DNA of 64,000 nucleotides from a bacterium. Its GTDB lineage: Bacteria; Vulcanimicrobiota; Xenobia; Xenobiales; JADMJV01. The stretch lies in contig JADMJV010000013.1 of the NCBI GenBank assembly GCA_018780265.1, forward strand, positions 1 to 64,000, in the 5' to 3' direction. The notes below the pieces were generated by a model. That model searched no databases. It was not told where the DNA came from and worked only from the letters and a program-made list of their open reading frames with translations. A program made the position numbers and the translations under genes. Positions 35,054-43,431 of the stretch are shown piece after piece; position 1 is the stretch's first letter, and every line of letters starts with the position of its first letter.

Positions 35054-35914
35054 ATGAAAAGGGTTATGGACCACCCACGGCCCAGCCCTTTTCTAACCTG
35101 CACTTTTTTGCAACCCTGGGCCAAGTCCTTTGCGGGCCAGCTGCGTCTGGGCTGCTGGCAAGAGCGCGAACTGATTCTGCTTCACAAAACCGACACCCAC
35201 TGGGAACTGCTGGGTGGTCAGGATGTGGCCGACCGGCTGGACGGCCTGGGCAGCAGCGCCGAGTTTTGGAGCGCTTTGCGTCTCGAAGCCTCGGGTTGGG
35301 AGGCACCGGTTTCCTTTCCCAACCTGGGCCCAGACTCATGGGCTTTGGCTCATCGTCAACCTCAGGACCGCCTGGAGGTTACCGACCAATCCCCCTACGT
35401 CACCCTGCATGGCAGTTTTGAGAGCTATCTGGAGGGATTGACCAAGAAACAGCGCCACGAACTGCGCCGCAAAATGCGACGCGCTGAAAGGCTGTGTGAA
35501 CACGGCCTACACGTGACCCACGACGACGACCTGGAGACCTTTTTGCGGCTACATCGCCTGAGTTCTCCCGAGAAGGCCGAATTTATGGTCAAATCCGAGG
35601 CCTTTTTTCGCGACCTCACCGATTCGCTGCGCCAGGCGGACATGCTCCGCTTGAGTACCCTGTGGGACGGCAGCACGCCCATGGCCAGCATGTATCAAAT
35701 CCGATTTGCCGGCTCCATCCATCTTTACAACTCGGGCTATCATCCCGACTACGCCGCCCTGGCTCCGGGCCTGGTTTTGTTGGGTTTTTGCCTCAAGAAG
35801 GCCTGTCTGGACGGGGTCCGTGAGTTTGATTTCCTGCGCGGCACCGAACGCTATAAGTACGACCTGGGCGGAGTAGACCGGCCGGTTTATCGGCTGACAT
35901 GGGAGAAGCCTTGA
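35054..35914 (+). CDS. FemAB/CelD-like GNAT acyltransferase
   Basis: About 286 residues with the BcsL/CelD or FemAB-type acyltransferase fold: SYLEGLTKKQRHELRRKMRR, a central FLRLHRLSSPEKAEFM, and a C-terminal acyl-binding part YNSGYHPDYAALAPGLVLLG, EFDFLRGTERYKYDLGG. This fold covers both simple acyl-CoA transferases and enzymes that use aminoacyl-tRNA. ATG 35054 or 35066 may be the start; only about 17-29 bases separate it from the divergent MshD-like gene. It overlaps the MshA-like glycosyltransferase by 16 bases. Its acceptor is unknown. Confidence 0.72.
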   Translation: MKRVMDHPRPSPFLTCTFLQPWAKSFAGQLRLGCWQERELILLHKTDTHWELLGGQDVADRLDGLGSSAEFWSALRLEASGWEAPVSFPNLGPDSWALAHRQPQDRLEVTDQSPYVTLHGSFESYLEGLTKKQRHELRRKMRRAERLCEHGLHVTHDDDLETFLRLHRLSSPEKAEFMVKSEAFFRDLTDSLRQADMLRLSTLWDGSTPMASMYQIRFAGSIHLYNSGYHPDYAALAPGLVLLGFCLKKACLDGVREFDFLRGTERYKYDLGGVDRPVYRLTWEKP

Positions 35915-36933
35915 GGCACCTGCTGCTCAGCTACCATACCTGCCCCACCGAACAGCCGGGTCAGCACCTGGCGGGTGGCATGAACGTATTGCTGACTGGC
36001 TATTTAAGCCACACCCAGGTGCCCACCGAGGTGGTTACGCGCAGTTTTGGCGACTATGAGCGAGAGCAACTCTCTCCTTGGGTTACCGTGCACCGGCTGC
36101 CCTGCCAGGCCAGGCTGCCCTGGACCCGCGAAACTGCCTGGCAGTGCCTGCCTCACTTTGAGCAAGTCCTGCAAGATTGGCTGGTGGGGCGCGATTTTGA
36201 GGTGGCCACCGCCCACTATTGGATGTCGGCCGCTTTGTTGCAGTCATTGAAACTTCCCGGGGGCATTATGTTTCACACATTGCAAGCCCAGAAAGGCAGT
36301 CCGCGCAACCACCTGGAGAACACCCGACTGGACTGGGAATCGCGCTTGATCGACCAATATCCAACCGCCTATCTGCACTGGCACGATCTTAACAACGCCC
36401 GGGGCCACTATCCCTGCCTGCGCGGAACGGTTGTGCGCGCCGGCGTCTCGGTGCAGAGCCATCAGCAGCCTCCGCCCGGGCCGCCCTTTATTTACGGCTG
36501 GGCGGCCCGCAACGACCCGATCAAAAATCTGGGCACAGCTCTCGATTGGTTGGCGGGGCAGCCCACCGGCACTCAATTGAGAGTGGCCGGCATGGAAGGT
36601 CCCACCTCGCCCGCCAATGTGCACTATTTGGGACCGCTGCGGCACAAGCAAATGGGCGAATTCTATGGCAGCATTCACCAGTTGCTTAACCTGAGCGCCT
36701 ATGAAACCTATGGTCTGAGCATTCTGGAGGCGTTGGCCTGCGGGGCCGCCGTGGGGGTGCGCGATGACAGCGACTGGGCTCGGCGTTTGCGCCGCCTGCA
36801 CCTGCCCTACCAGCCTGGAACCGTTTTCAATGAAGCCCAAAAAGCTGTGGCTCGGGGCCTGGCCGAGGCCCACAGTTGGCGCCGCGCGCTGCCTCGCTGG
36901 GACAACTGGCTAACCCATCTCAGACGGGCATAA
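35899..36933 (+). CDS. GT4 glycosyltransferase, MshA-like
   Basis: A 344-residue retaining GT-B glycosyltransferase. The N-terminus SYHTCPTEQPGQHLAGGMNV follows the HTSPLxQPG...GGMNV signature of MshA, which joins UDP-GlcNAc to inositol 3-phosphate. ATAHYWMSAALLQ and MFHTLQAQKGS match MshA's HYWLSG and HTLAKVKN. The donor site SAYETYGLSILEALACG has the E-x7-E motif. It is shorter than actinobacterial MshA (about 420-450), mainly in the loops. Co-linear with the FemAB-like gene and near ino1. Activity as D-inositol-3-phosphate glycosyltransferase is a reasoned inference; other GT4 functions remain possible. Confidence 0.72.
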   Translation: MGEALRHLLLSYHTCPTEQPGQHLAGGMNVLLTGYLSHTQVPTEVVTRSFGDYEREQLSPWVTVHRLPCQARLPWTRETAWQCLPHFEQVLQDWLVGRDFEVATAHYWMSAALLQSLKLPGGIMFHTLQAQKGSPRNHLENTRLDWESRLIDQYPTAYLHWHDLNNARGHYPCLRGTVVRAGVSVQSHQQPPPGPPFIYGWAARNDPIKNLGTALDWLAGQPTGTQLRVAGMEGPTSPANVHYLGPLRHKQMGEFYGSIHQLLNLSAYETYGLSILEALACGAAVGVRDDSDWARRLRRLHLPYQPGTVFNEAQKAVARGLAEAHSWRRALPRWDNWLTHLRRA

Positions 36934-37329
36934 GGACGCGGAAGCTAGTACCGTAGTTGGTCGGCGGCCATAGGCGCTGGCTTGATGCCAAAGGCCAGAG
37001 CGGTTTTATCCCATTCGGTAGAGAACGACCGTATCGTTGTCAGACTTTTCTGCCGTCCCCGCCTACAAGCATCACCCCTCCGTCCCTGCCCAGGTCCAGG
37101 CGGGTCAGAGAACTTGCTCCCCCTCGTCAGAACCAGGTTTCTATCGTCCTGCAGTCAGCCGATATTGCCCGTTGGGGGATAGCGGCAGTGAGGGAGCCTG
37201 GGCCGTGTGGGTGGCCCCGGTCAGACGACCCTCAGTTGACCCGGCGACGTCAGGGCTCCTCCTCGTAGCGAGAGTTGATCGGAACTCTCGTTGACGATAC
37301 AGAGGCACCGGGCCACACAAAGACACCCA
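36934..37329. other. Gene-poor stretch
   Basis: About 400 bases after the glycosyltransferase without a credible gene. Short open frames here have no family resemblance and atypical composition. No T-tailed terminator was found. Confidence 0.5.
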
Positions 37330-37678
37330 TCGGGTCTATCCGATTTCCGTCGGCAAGGGTGAACTGGGTGCGGCCAATGCTATGCCAAAGTTATTGCCCC
37401 GATTGCTGTTTGGTTCTGGAAGACCTCCAAGGAGTAGGCCGCAGTGGATACCGATTTGCTCTCAACTTCACCGCCCTCGGCACCAATGGAGGGATTGCTC
37501 CAGAGGTGGCCGCCCGGCTGATCTTGGAGGCCACTCGGGAGTGGTACCGCCAGAACAGCCAGGCGCGCCCTCTGCATGTCGCCTTCAATCCCCCCGCCAG
37601 CATGTTTACGAGGCCTTCAAAGAGGACTTCCGCCGACAAAAACTGGATTTCCTGGAAATCGAGCGCGACCTTGCCTGA
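37330..37678 (+). pseudogene. Degenerate macro-domain-like remnant
   Basis: Protein-like pieces in different frames suggest one decayed gene: HRVYPISVGKGELGAANAM near the start, then LNFTALGTNGGIAPEVAARL, ILEATREWYRQNSQARPLHV, and after a frameshift VYEAFKEDFRRQKLDFLEIE. The order (glycine loop, helix, strand, then ...YEAFKE...) is like the C-terminal half of an ADP-ribose-binding macro domain. The match is weak and no complete frame exists. Confidence 0.35.
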
Positions 37679-37805
37679 GAGAGGTCCCATTTAAACTGTG
37701 GCGCGGACGTGTGACTTTCCGGTCACCGCCGACACTGGCGTCACCAACGTGGAATTCCCTAACTTTCGCCACGATGAGGTCCGTCATCTCCTTGATAAGA
37801 CCAGC

Positions 37806-38237
37806 TCACCGCTGGCGCAGGGGAAACTCGACTTGAACCGCTTGAAATCGAAGAAAATCTAAATCATTGGTGCTCACAATGGCGCCACATTCGAGGGCAA
37901 GTGCTGCCAGCTTCGCATCAGACATCAATGGGCCGACAACCTGTCCTTCCACAACGACCTGCCTGAAGAAAGCCCAAAAGTTCGCACCTGGAGAAATGGG
38001 TCTAACCTGGTCGTACTGAAACCAACTGTCGACGATCTCTACAGCCTCTCCGGACGACAACGGGCGGCGCAGGGCGCGGTGAGTGCTGATACGCAGAAAG
38101 GCGGAGACAGTGAGCCAGGGGATTCCTATCAGGCGGTCGGCTTCAAGTTGTTGGGTCCACCAGTCCAAGGCCGCGCAATGGTATTCGGAAGTGCTGTCGT
38201 GGACGTAGAGAAGCAGGTTCGCATCAATCAGCTTCAA
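37806..38237 (-). CDS. vapC: VapC-type PIN-domain toxin
   Basis: A 143-residue PIN ribonuclease with MKLIDANLLLYVHDSTSEYH (Asp), PWLTVSAFLRISTHRAL, GPLMSDAKLAALALECGAIV (Asp) and STNDLDFLRF (Asp). The usual Glu in the second motif is replaced around VSAFLRI, which is common in this subgroup (TA_system VapC, MtVapC-type). It overlaps the antitoxin by ATGA (38234-38237). The pair is flanked on both sides by decayed DNA. Confidence 0.85.
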   Translation of the reverse strand: MKLIDANLLLYVHDSTSEYHCAALDWWTQQLEADRLIGIPWLTVSAFLRISTHRALRRPLSSGEAVEIVDSWFQYDQVRPISPGANFWAFFRQVVVEGQVVGPLMSDAKLAALALECGAIVSTNDLDFLRFQAVQVEFPLRQR

Positions 38238-38482
38238 GGCTGGTGGAGAGGTCCTTCCAGTTGCTCCAAGAGTTCTCCAATGTTGTCGTAGCTCAGTCCC
38301 TCGGGTAGACCCATAGGGTAGGTCTTCAGCTGGACGCCGACTTTTTTCGCTTTCGAATGCCTGACCTGGACTCCCAGGCGCAATATCTCGTTCAACACCA
38401 CTTTAAAGGGCTTCCTCAGTTGTCGGGCCTGCGTTTGGATCGCTAAATAGAGATCATCGTCAAGCGTGACGGTAGTTCGCAT
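38234..38482 (-). CDS. vapB: VapB-type ribbon-helix-helix antitoxin
   Basis: An 82-residue antitoxin. The N-terminus MRTTVTLDDDLYLAIQTQAR is an RHH strand-helix, followed by FKVVLNEILRLGVQ. The C-terminal part (SYDNIGELLEQLEGP) is the toxin-binding end. The gene starts seven bases after a strong -10 box, so translation is probably from a leaderless message. Confidence 0.87.
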   Translation of the reverse strand: MRTTVTLDDDLYLAIQTQARQLRKPFKVVLNEILRLGVQVRHSKAKKVGVQLKTYPMGLPEGLSYDNIGELLEQLEGPLHQP

Positions 38483-38488
38483 GGCCCC

Positions 38489-38517
38489 ATGCTAGCATCC
38501 GTGCTTTGAGTCGTCAA
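38489..38517 (-). promoter_or_regulatory. Leaderless promoter of the vapBC operon
   Basis: On the minus strand TTGACG (38517-38512), a 17-base spacer and TAGCAT (38494-38489), then six bases (GGGGCC) and the ATG. This repeats the layout of the mazEF promoter at 5060: 17-base spacer, TAGNNT box, six bases, ATG. Confidence 0.7.
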
Positions 38518-39059
38518 ATTTTGATGACAACAAGCATCCAGTGGCGACCCCTCCAGCTGACCGTCGCCCAACTGCCGCCACAGACTGACATCCCGCTGTT
38601 TCTGCCGACAAAAGACTGGCCCTCGTGTTTGGGGGCAGAGGGCTGCTGAGTCATTCGGCCACCGATAGAGAGATGTTGGCGTCCTGTGGGGACTGTTCGG
38701 TTCAAACCCTGAAGTGGTTCCAGTCAGCCAGGAAGGGCGGGGATGCTATTGAGATGAGGGCTGATGGCCAATGGATGCCTCACTACCGGAAAATGACGCA
38801 AGCAACGTGAACCCTCTGTTTCGGGTTAGCCTGGCCTGCATTGCATCCTTTTATTTCGCACGATTGGCCTCGGGGTTGAGCCTGGCTCGCTCTCGGGCCC
38901 AGCGGAACAAAGCGGGGGCAATGTCCAGTCGCAGCACGTTGTTGTCTTCGCCGGTCTTAGTGGTTTGCTTTCTGGGCGAAGTAAGTTCCTTGGTTGGAGT
39001 TAAACACCAAGCAGCCCGAGAGGCGGGAATGCTCCAGGCGGTAAGCTGCCCATAAACCG

Positions 39060-39235
39060 GCAGTCCGGAAAGGTTGCGGAATAGCCGCGCACAAAATCAC
39101 TTTCCCCGAGCTGACTCCAGAGCAGGTGCATACCACCCGCCTTTGACCTCCAGCACGATGAGCCCGCGAGGGTGGAGCAGAGAATCAGACCTGACCTCGA
39201 TGGCCAGCGAGCTTAGCGGGGGACAGAATCGAGGG
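39060..39235 (-). pseudogene. NERD nuclease-related domain remnant
   Basis: Reading leftward from about 39230, one frame gives LAIEVRSDSLLHPRGLIVLE followed by VKGGWYAPALESARGK and then a stop. This is the core of a NERD domain (LLHPRGLxVxEVKGG). Downstream pieces in other frames (for example SGCLVFNSNQGTYFAQ) suggest more of the gene was present. No intact start or end exists. Confidence 0.45.
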
Positions 39236-39333
39236 GCACGGTGGGTATTGGCGCGGTGAACCGGCTTCCTGTTATCCGGTCAGGCTTTACGGGATGTCTC
39301 GATATCTCTCAGCCCCTTCACCTTGATTCTAGG

Positions 39334-39359
39334 CGCTCGTCGACCACGTCGTCGACGAG
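39334..39359. repeat. Perfect 10-base inverted repeat
   Basis: GCTCGTCGAC (39334-39343), loop CACGTC, GTCGACGAGC (39350-39359). There is no T-run, so it is not an ordinary terminator. It could be an operator or an RNA hairpin upstream of the gene at 39482. Confidence 0.6.
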
Positions 39360-39481
39360 CAGAACCGGTAAGACGGGAAAGGGTTGATAAGGCACAGCGC
39401 AACGCGGACATCCAGGCCATATCCGATTTTTTTGAGGGGTCGTCGTTAAGTTAACAGAAAGATGAATTCGAGGAGCCTCCG

Positions 39482-39868
39482 ATGACTATTCAGACTCAGC
39501 AATCTGCACAGGCGCCAGTTCTCAAAGCCTTGAGTCCTGCCAAGAGCCATCAGGCTCCGGACGCCCCGAAAGACACGTTTGAACCCTCCAGCCCGGTCAG
39601 CGGTCTGATCGAAAACGTCGTTTTGGGAGCACTCCAGTTTGCCGCCCCGGCCGCCCTGGGCTCGTGGGCCGGCACTCCTGGAATTATCGGCGCTGGAGTT
39701 GTAGGAGCTGGCGCCGGAATGCTGGGGACCGCCAAAACAGTTTGTCTCCTCGGAGCGGGCGGGGCCGCTCTGGCATTGGCTGGCAGCGCCTTTGGAACGG
39801 AGGGCGTCATCGCCAGTGCCGCACTGGGTGCCCTGGTGGGCGGGGTCAGGTCCTGGCTGGACAATTAA
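39482..39868 (+). CDS. Small Gly/Ala-rich hydrophobic protein with long N-terminus
   Basis: A 128-residue protein. The first 38 residues are hydrophilic and end in APKDTFEPSS (Asp31). The rest is a chain of hydrophobic, Gly/Ala-rich helices (GLIENVVLGALQFAAPAALG, IIGAGVVGAGAGMLG, VCLLGAGGAALALAGSAFG, IASAALGALVGGVRSW) resembling glycine-zipper membrane proteins. GAGGAG precedes the ATG. Function is unknown. The N-terminal pattern recurs in the proteins at 22070 (-) and 56262 (+). Confidence 0.65.
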   Translation: MTIQTQQSAQAPVLKALSPAKSHQAPDAPKDTFEPSSPVSGLIENVVLGALQFAAPAALGSWAGTPGIIGAGVVGAGAGMLGTAKTVCLLGAGGAALALAGSAFGTEGVIASAALGALVGGVRSWLDN

Positions 39869-39959
39869 GTCTCGCCGGGCGCAACCCCAAAAAGGTGCAA
39901 AACCAGGCGGTACCTGCGAATAAACAGCGAAACCTCCGTTGTAATTGAGGGGCGGGCCA

Positions 39960-40095
39960 CCACCACCTGAAAGGTGGTGGATTCGGATTGCGACTACAGT
40001 CGCTGTGCCGGCTAAAGCCGGCTGAGAGTCACCCGCAACACGCGGGCTTAAGGTGGAGGGGGACCGTCCCGCCCCGTTGCCCCCCCTCCTCCACT
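39960..40095. repeat. Array of four to five consecutive hairpins
   Basis: CCACCACCT/AGGTGGTGG (39960-39980, 3-base loop), GCGAC/GTCGC (39990-40003), GCCGGC/GCCGGC (40007-40022, loop TAAA), CCCGC/GCGGG (40032-40046), and an imperfect GTGGAGG.../CCTCCTCCAC pair (about 40052-40095). They follow one another with short gaps between two genes. Such arrays resemble REP/IS200-605 end structures or a structured RNA. No transposase gene is nearby. Confidence 0.55.
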
Positions 40096-40285
40096 TTAAA
40101 GTCGTCGTCTTCTTCGACGCACTGGTTCGCAATGGCAGGACTTCTTTATCGGCTGGCGCGGGGATGAGGATGACGGTCACGTGGCTCAGGCCATGGATCA
40201 TTTGGCCTGAGGGGCTGGTTTCCAGACTCGTAGGGGGGTGAACGGTTACGTTGGAACGAATGCACTTCTTGAATCGGAGTGTTCC

Positions 40286-42190
40286 GTGAGAATTTGCTTT
40301 CGATGGTGTGTCCTGGCGTTGGTGCTTACCCAATGGATTTCAGCCAAACCCAGCAAAATGGAGCAGCAGGAGTTGGACCGTCATGGACTTTGTGTTGGAA
40401 GCGAATCCTTTCAGCAGTCGTTCCAACCCTATCTCCAGTCTGAGTATCCGCTGTTTATTACCAGTGACAGCCTGTTGAACGGATTTCACGTTTTGTTAGA
40501 AGAGAGCTTGCGAGCGGCCGAGATACGCAACGCCATTCTACTCAACCGATTGCTTAGTGAATGGCGTGAGAACCTGCCAAAGAAGCGAGGCGACTTCGCC
40601 GGGGATTCCGCCCTGATCGAGGCAGGCTACCAACGCGCGGCCTGGGTGTTGGAGATCGCTCAGCACTTGTCGTCGGGCACGGGTTCGCTCGATTCAGAGA
40701 CGGCCCAGGAGCTGTCCCGCATCGAGCAGGCGGCGGGGAGGTCGCAATCTCCCACTCTCGGGCTGGACCTGGACTACCGTCGATTTGCGCCCACCGGCTT
40801 CTACGCTACGAACCCCGACCTGAGTTGTTACTACCGTGCCGTTCGCTGGCTGCAACTGGTGCCGTTCCGATGGGAACACGCGCAGGAATGGCTTGCGATG
40901 GAAATGATCCGGCGGGCCGCCAACCCCAGCCACGAGTCACTGAGTCTCTGGCAGGACTTTTGGGCGTTGATAGGTGAACCCGACAACCCCAGCGTCTTCG
41001 ATGGTCCGACCTCTTACAACACTTTTGTGATTTGCGAGCAACGAGCTTCGGGGAAGTATCTTTGGACACGCTGGCAGGAGCGTGTCAACGACCAATTTCG
41101 GGACCTGCCTCAACTCAACGCCAGAGTTCTTCCGCCACGTGTGAGCCCGGACATGGAAGTGGCAAGCGAAATTCTAGCTGAGGGACGAATTCCCGATGGG
41201 AATGAGATCTGGCTCAGGTTACAAGCCACCAAGGGGGACGACCGCTCGCTCACTTCGTCCTACGTCAAAGTATTGAAGCATTTGTCCAACCCGCCTTCGG
41301 GCTGCCCGGACTTTATGCGAACCGAGTCTTGGAAGCGAAAATCCCAGCAGACGGTGTTAGCCGGCTGGGCTCAGCTTCTTCACTCCTGGGATTTGCACGG
41401 CAAGTTGGCGGTAAACTATGGATCGCTACAAGAGTCCGAACCTGGTTACGTGGAGCCAAATCCAGAATTCTTCGGGGCCATGGCGGAGCTGGTGGCCAGC
41501 ACGGAGGCGATGCTGGAACCTGGGCTGGAACTGCCAGCGCAGCCCGAAATGGCCCGCGAGGTAAGGGGCCTCCTGGCCACATCGCCTAAGGACGAACTGT
41601 CGCTCTACCAAGAACCGTTCTTTTCCCTGGCGGGAACGCCGACGGAGAATTGCGCCGAGGCTTACCTCAAGTTGGCAGATCAACTCGACAAGACCGCAGT
41701 CGATCCGTCGGACTATCGGCGGGTCCTGAATCAGTCCGGGCGGGACCTTCGCACCTCGTGGCGCAATCTGGAAAGCCTGTGTCGACGACTGGAACTGCTC
41801 AGCATCAAACAACTCCACAAGCTTCCTCTGAATGATTCGGACCGACGGTTTGTAGCGGAATATGGTGAAAAGTTGGCCGGCGTTATGCTCTACGGGGGAA
41901 ATGCGTATCTAACCCCGCTTGATGACGCTCCTCGAGTAGCCAGCTTTGCTCACATCCCTCAGACGGGGGAGACGCTACAGTGTGCGATTGGTCGACCCCG
42001 GGCCCTCTATGTAATGTATCCCGGCTTGCGAGGTCCCGTGTTGTGCCTGGGCGCCGTCTTGCCCTATTACGAGTTCCCCACAACTCGGCCGTTCCAGGAC
42101 TCGGGTTGGAAAGAACACCTCGACCGGGTGAATCCGGCGCCTCAATTCTACTCGCGACCACAAGGGACGACCAGGGTGGATTCACAATAG
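40286..42190 (+). CDS. Exported DUF3160-family protein
   Basis: A 634-residue protein of unknown function. GTG 40286 is chosen because CGGAG lies six bases upstream and the product then begins with a signal peptide (MRICFRWCVLALVLTQWISA). DUF3160 features: YPLFITSDSLLNGFHVLLEE, RFAPTGFYATNPDLSCYYRA, an SWDLHGKLAVNYGS region (histidine-containing helix), GYVEPNPEFFGAMAELV, and a C-terminal GPVLCLGAVLPYYEF. The family is helical and exported, and often present in several copies in environmental bacteria. Codon use fits the rest of the window less neatly (more A/T third positions), suggesting possible acquisition. Confidence 0.8.
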   Translation: MRICFRWCVLALVLTQWISAKPSKMEQQELDRHGLCVGSESFQQSFQPYLQSEYPLFITSDSLLNGFHVLLEESLRAAEIRNAILLNRLLSEWRENLPKKRGDFAGDSALIEAGYQRAAWVLEIAQHLSSGTGSLDSETAQELSRIEQAAGRSQSPTLGLDLDYRRFAPTGFYATNPDLSCYYRAVRWLQLVPFRWEHAQEWLAMEMIRRAANPSHESLSLWQDFWALIGEPDNPSVFDGPTSYNTFVICEQRASGKYLWTRWQERVNDQFRDLPQLNARVLPPRVSPDMEVASEILAEGRIPDGNEIWLRLQATKGDDRSLTSSYVKVLKHLSNPPSGCPDFMRTESWKRKSQQTVLAGWAQLLHSWDLHGKLAVNYGSLQESEPGYVEPNPEFFGAMAELVASTEAMLEPGLELPAQPEMAREVRGLLATSPKDELSLYQEPFFSLAGTPTENCAEAYLKLADQLDKTAVDPSDYRRVLNQSGRDLRTSWRNLESLCRRLELLSIKQLHKLPLNDSDRRFVAEYGEKLAGVMLYGGNAYLTPLDDAPRVASFAHIPQTGETLQCAIGRPRALYVMYPGLRGPVLCLGAVLPYYEFPTTRPFQDSGWKEHLDRVNPAPQFYSRPQGTTRVDSQ

Positions 42191-42510
42191 ACCGGTCAAA
42201 GAGAGTCCCGGTCAGCACGGCCTGGCGAGTCGGCCGGGTCGGCGGCCCAAAATACCGTGCGGGATATTCGCCCGCCCCGCCACCGTGGCAAAGCCCGTAA
42301 ACCCCCCCCAGCCCTACCATCAGATCGCTGTCCAGGATAGGAGCGGTCATTAGGGCGGGAGAACTCTCCTCCTTGTCAACGTGAAGCCTGGTAGGCAATT
42401 GCTCACTGGCTACAGTAAGCTGAACTCTACCGCCGGAACTATTTCGTAATTCGGATAATTGAATACACAAGATTCAAGCGCGCCCTGGTGCGCAAGAAGG
42501 AGAGCAGTGT
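42191..42510. other. Intergenic region upstream of trxA
   Basis: About 320 bases with no intact gene. On the minus strand a frame from ATG 42470 reads LSELRNSSGGRVQLTVASEQ and looks protein-like for about 80 residues, but then runs into the DUF3160 gene and matches nothing I know. The right end must contain the trxA promoter (AT-rich GGATAATTGAATAC near 42453-42467). Confidence 0.4.
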
Positions 42511-42843
42511 ATGCAAAGTCAATCCGTCAAAGAGGTCTCGGATCGGGGCCTGGAACAAGTTCTGGCCAGCACCCCCGAATTGGTGCTGGTGGATTTTTGG
42601 GCGCCCTGGTGCGGCCCGTGTCGGAGCCTGGCTCCGCTGCTAGAGGAAGTAGGCCGGGCCTATCAGGGACGAGTGCAAGTGCTAAAAGTCAACATCGATA
42701 GCCACCAGGAGTGGGCAGGACGCCTGCGCGTGTCGGGGATACCGTCGCTGGTGTTCTTCCGCAAAGGTCGAGTGGTGGGTCGCATTGACGGCCTGCCTAC
42801 GCCTCAACAACTGGTGCAGCACATCCAGGCGCTGGCCGCCTAA
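42511..42843 (+). CDS. trxA: Thioredoxin
   Basis: A 110-residue thioredoxin with LVLVDFWAPWCGPCRSLAPL (active-site WCGPC), VLKVNIDSHQEWAGRLRVSG and the cis-proline GIPSLVFF. It reduces protein disulfides in the cytoplasm. AAGGAGAG precedes the ATG. The methyltransferase gene follows after six bases, so the two form an operon. Confidence 0.95.
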   Translation: MQSQSVKEVSDRGLEQVLASTPELVLVDFWAPWCGPCRSLAPLLEEVGRAYQGRVQVLKVNIDSHQEWAGRLRVSGIPSLVFFRKGRVVGRIDGLPTPQQLVQHIQALAA

Positions 42844-42849
42844 GCGCCG

Positions 42850-43431
42850 GTGAACTGCTCGGCCTGCTACGATCTGCTGCTCAGTCCACTGGAAAGGCGA
42901 TTTTTATCGGCCTGTCGGTCGCGTCTGTGCGCTGGACTGAGCGGTCAGATCGTAGAGGCAGGGGCCGGCACGGGACTCAACTTCTCTCACTATGGCCAAC
43001 ACTGCCGAGTGCTGGCCATAGAGCCCGATGCCGCCATGCGAGAGCGAGCCTGCCAGCGAGCCAACTCGCACATCGAGGTGGTGGCCGGGCGAGCCGAGCA
43101 GATTCCGCTGCCTGCGCATTCGGTGGACCATTGGGTCGGCACGCTGGTGCTGTGTAGTGTGAATGAGGTGGCCGCCGTGCTGGCCGAGGCCCGGCGAGTG
43201 CTTAAGCCAGAGGGGCGCCTCCATTTGCTAGAACACGAACGGGGCAGCGCAGCCTGGGGTCGCGTCCACGACCTGCTGACGCCCGCCTGGAGTTGGTTGA
43301 GCGGTGGTTGCCACCTGAACCGACGACCTCGGCTGAGCCTGGAGGCGGCCGGTTTTGGCCTGGACAGCTGGGAAACCGTATTCCGTGTGGGCGGTTCGCC
43401 CTTTCAGATGGGGTCGGCCCGCTCGGTCTAA
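42850..43431 (+). CDS. Class I SAM methyltransferase (UbiE/METTL7-like)
   Basis: A 193-residue methyltransferase with a GTG start. Motif I is QIVEAGAGTGLNFSHY, the acidic end of strand 2 is VLAIEPDAAMRERA, then IPLPAHSVDHWVGTLVLCSV and EARRVLKPEGRLHLLEHE. The sequence resembles METTL7/PhcB-type methyltransferases that act on thiols, lipids or phosphatidylethanolamine. It follows trxA in the same operon. The acceptor is unknown. Confidence 0.8.
   Translation: MNCSACYDLLLSPLERRFLSACRSRLCAGLSGQIVEAGAGTGLNFSHYGQHCRVLAIEPDAAMRERACQRANSHIEVVAGRAEQIPLPAHSVDHWVGTLVLCSVNEVAAVLAEARRVLKPEGRLHLLEHERGSAAWGRVHDLLTPAWSWLSGGCHLNRRPRLSLEAAGFGLDSWETVFRVGGSPFQMGSARSV

Larger units (their letters stand above)
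38518..39481. other. Largely non-coding kilobase
   Basis: Apart from the NERD remnant and one perfect inverted repeat (39334-39359), nothing in this stretch looks like an intact gene. Frames are short and their products are unrecognisable. It separates vapBC from the small hydrophobic protein gene. Confidence 0.5.

Noticed and set aside
41883..42470. 195-codon minus-strand frame that looks protein-like in its first 80 residues
   Set aside because: Most of it is antisense to the DUF3160 gene, and the remaining part matches no known family.
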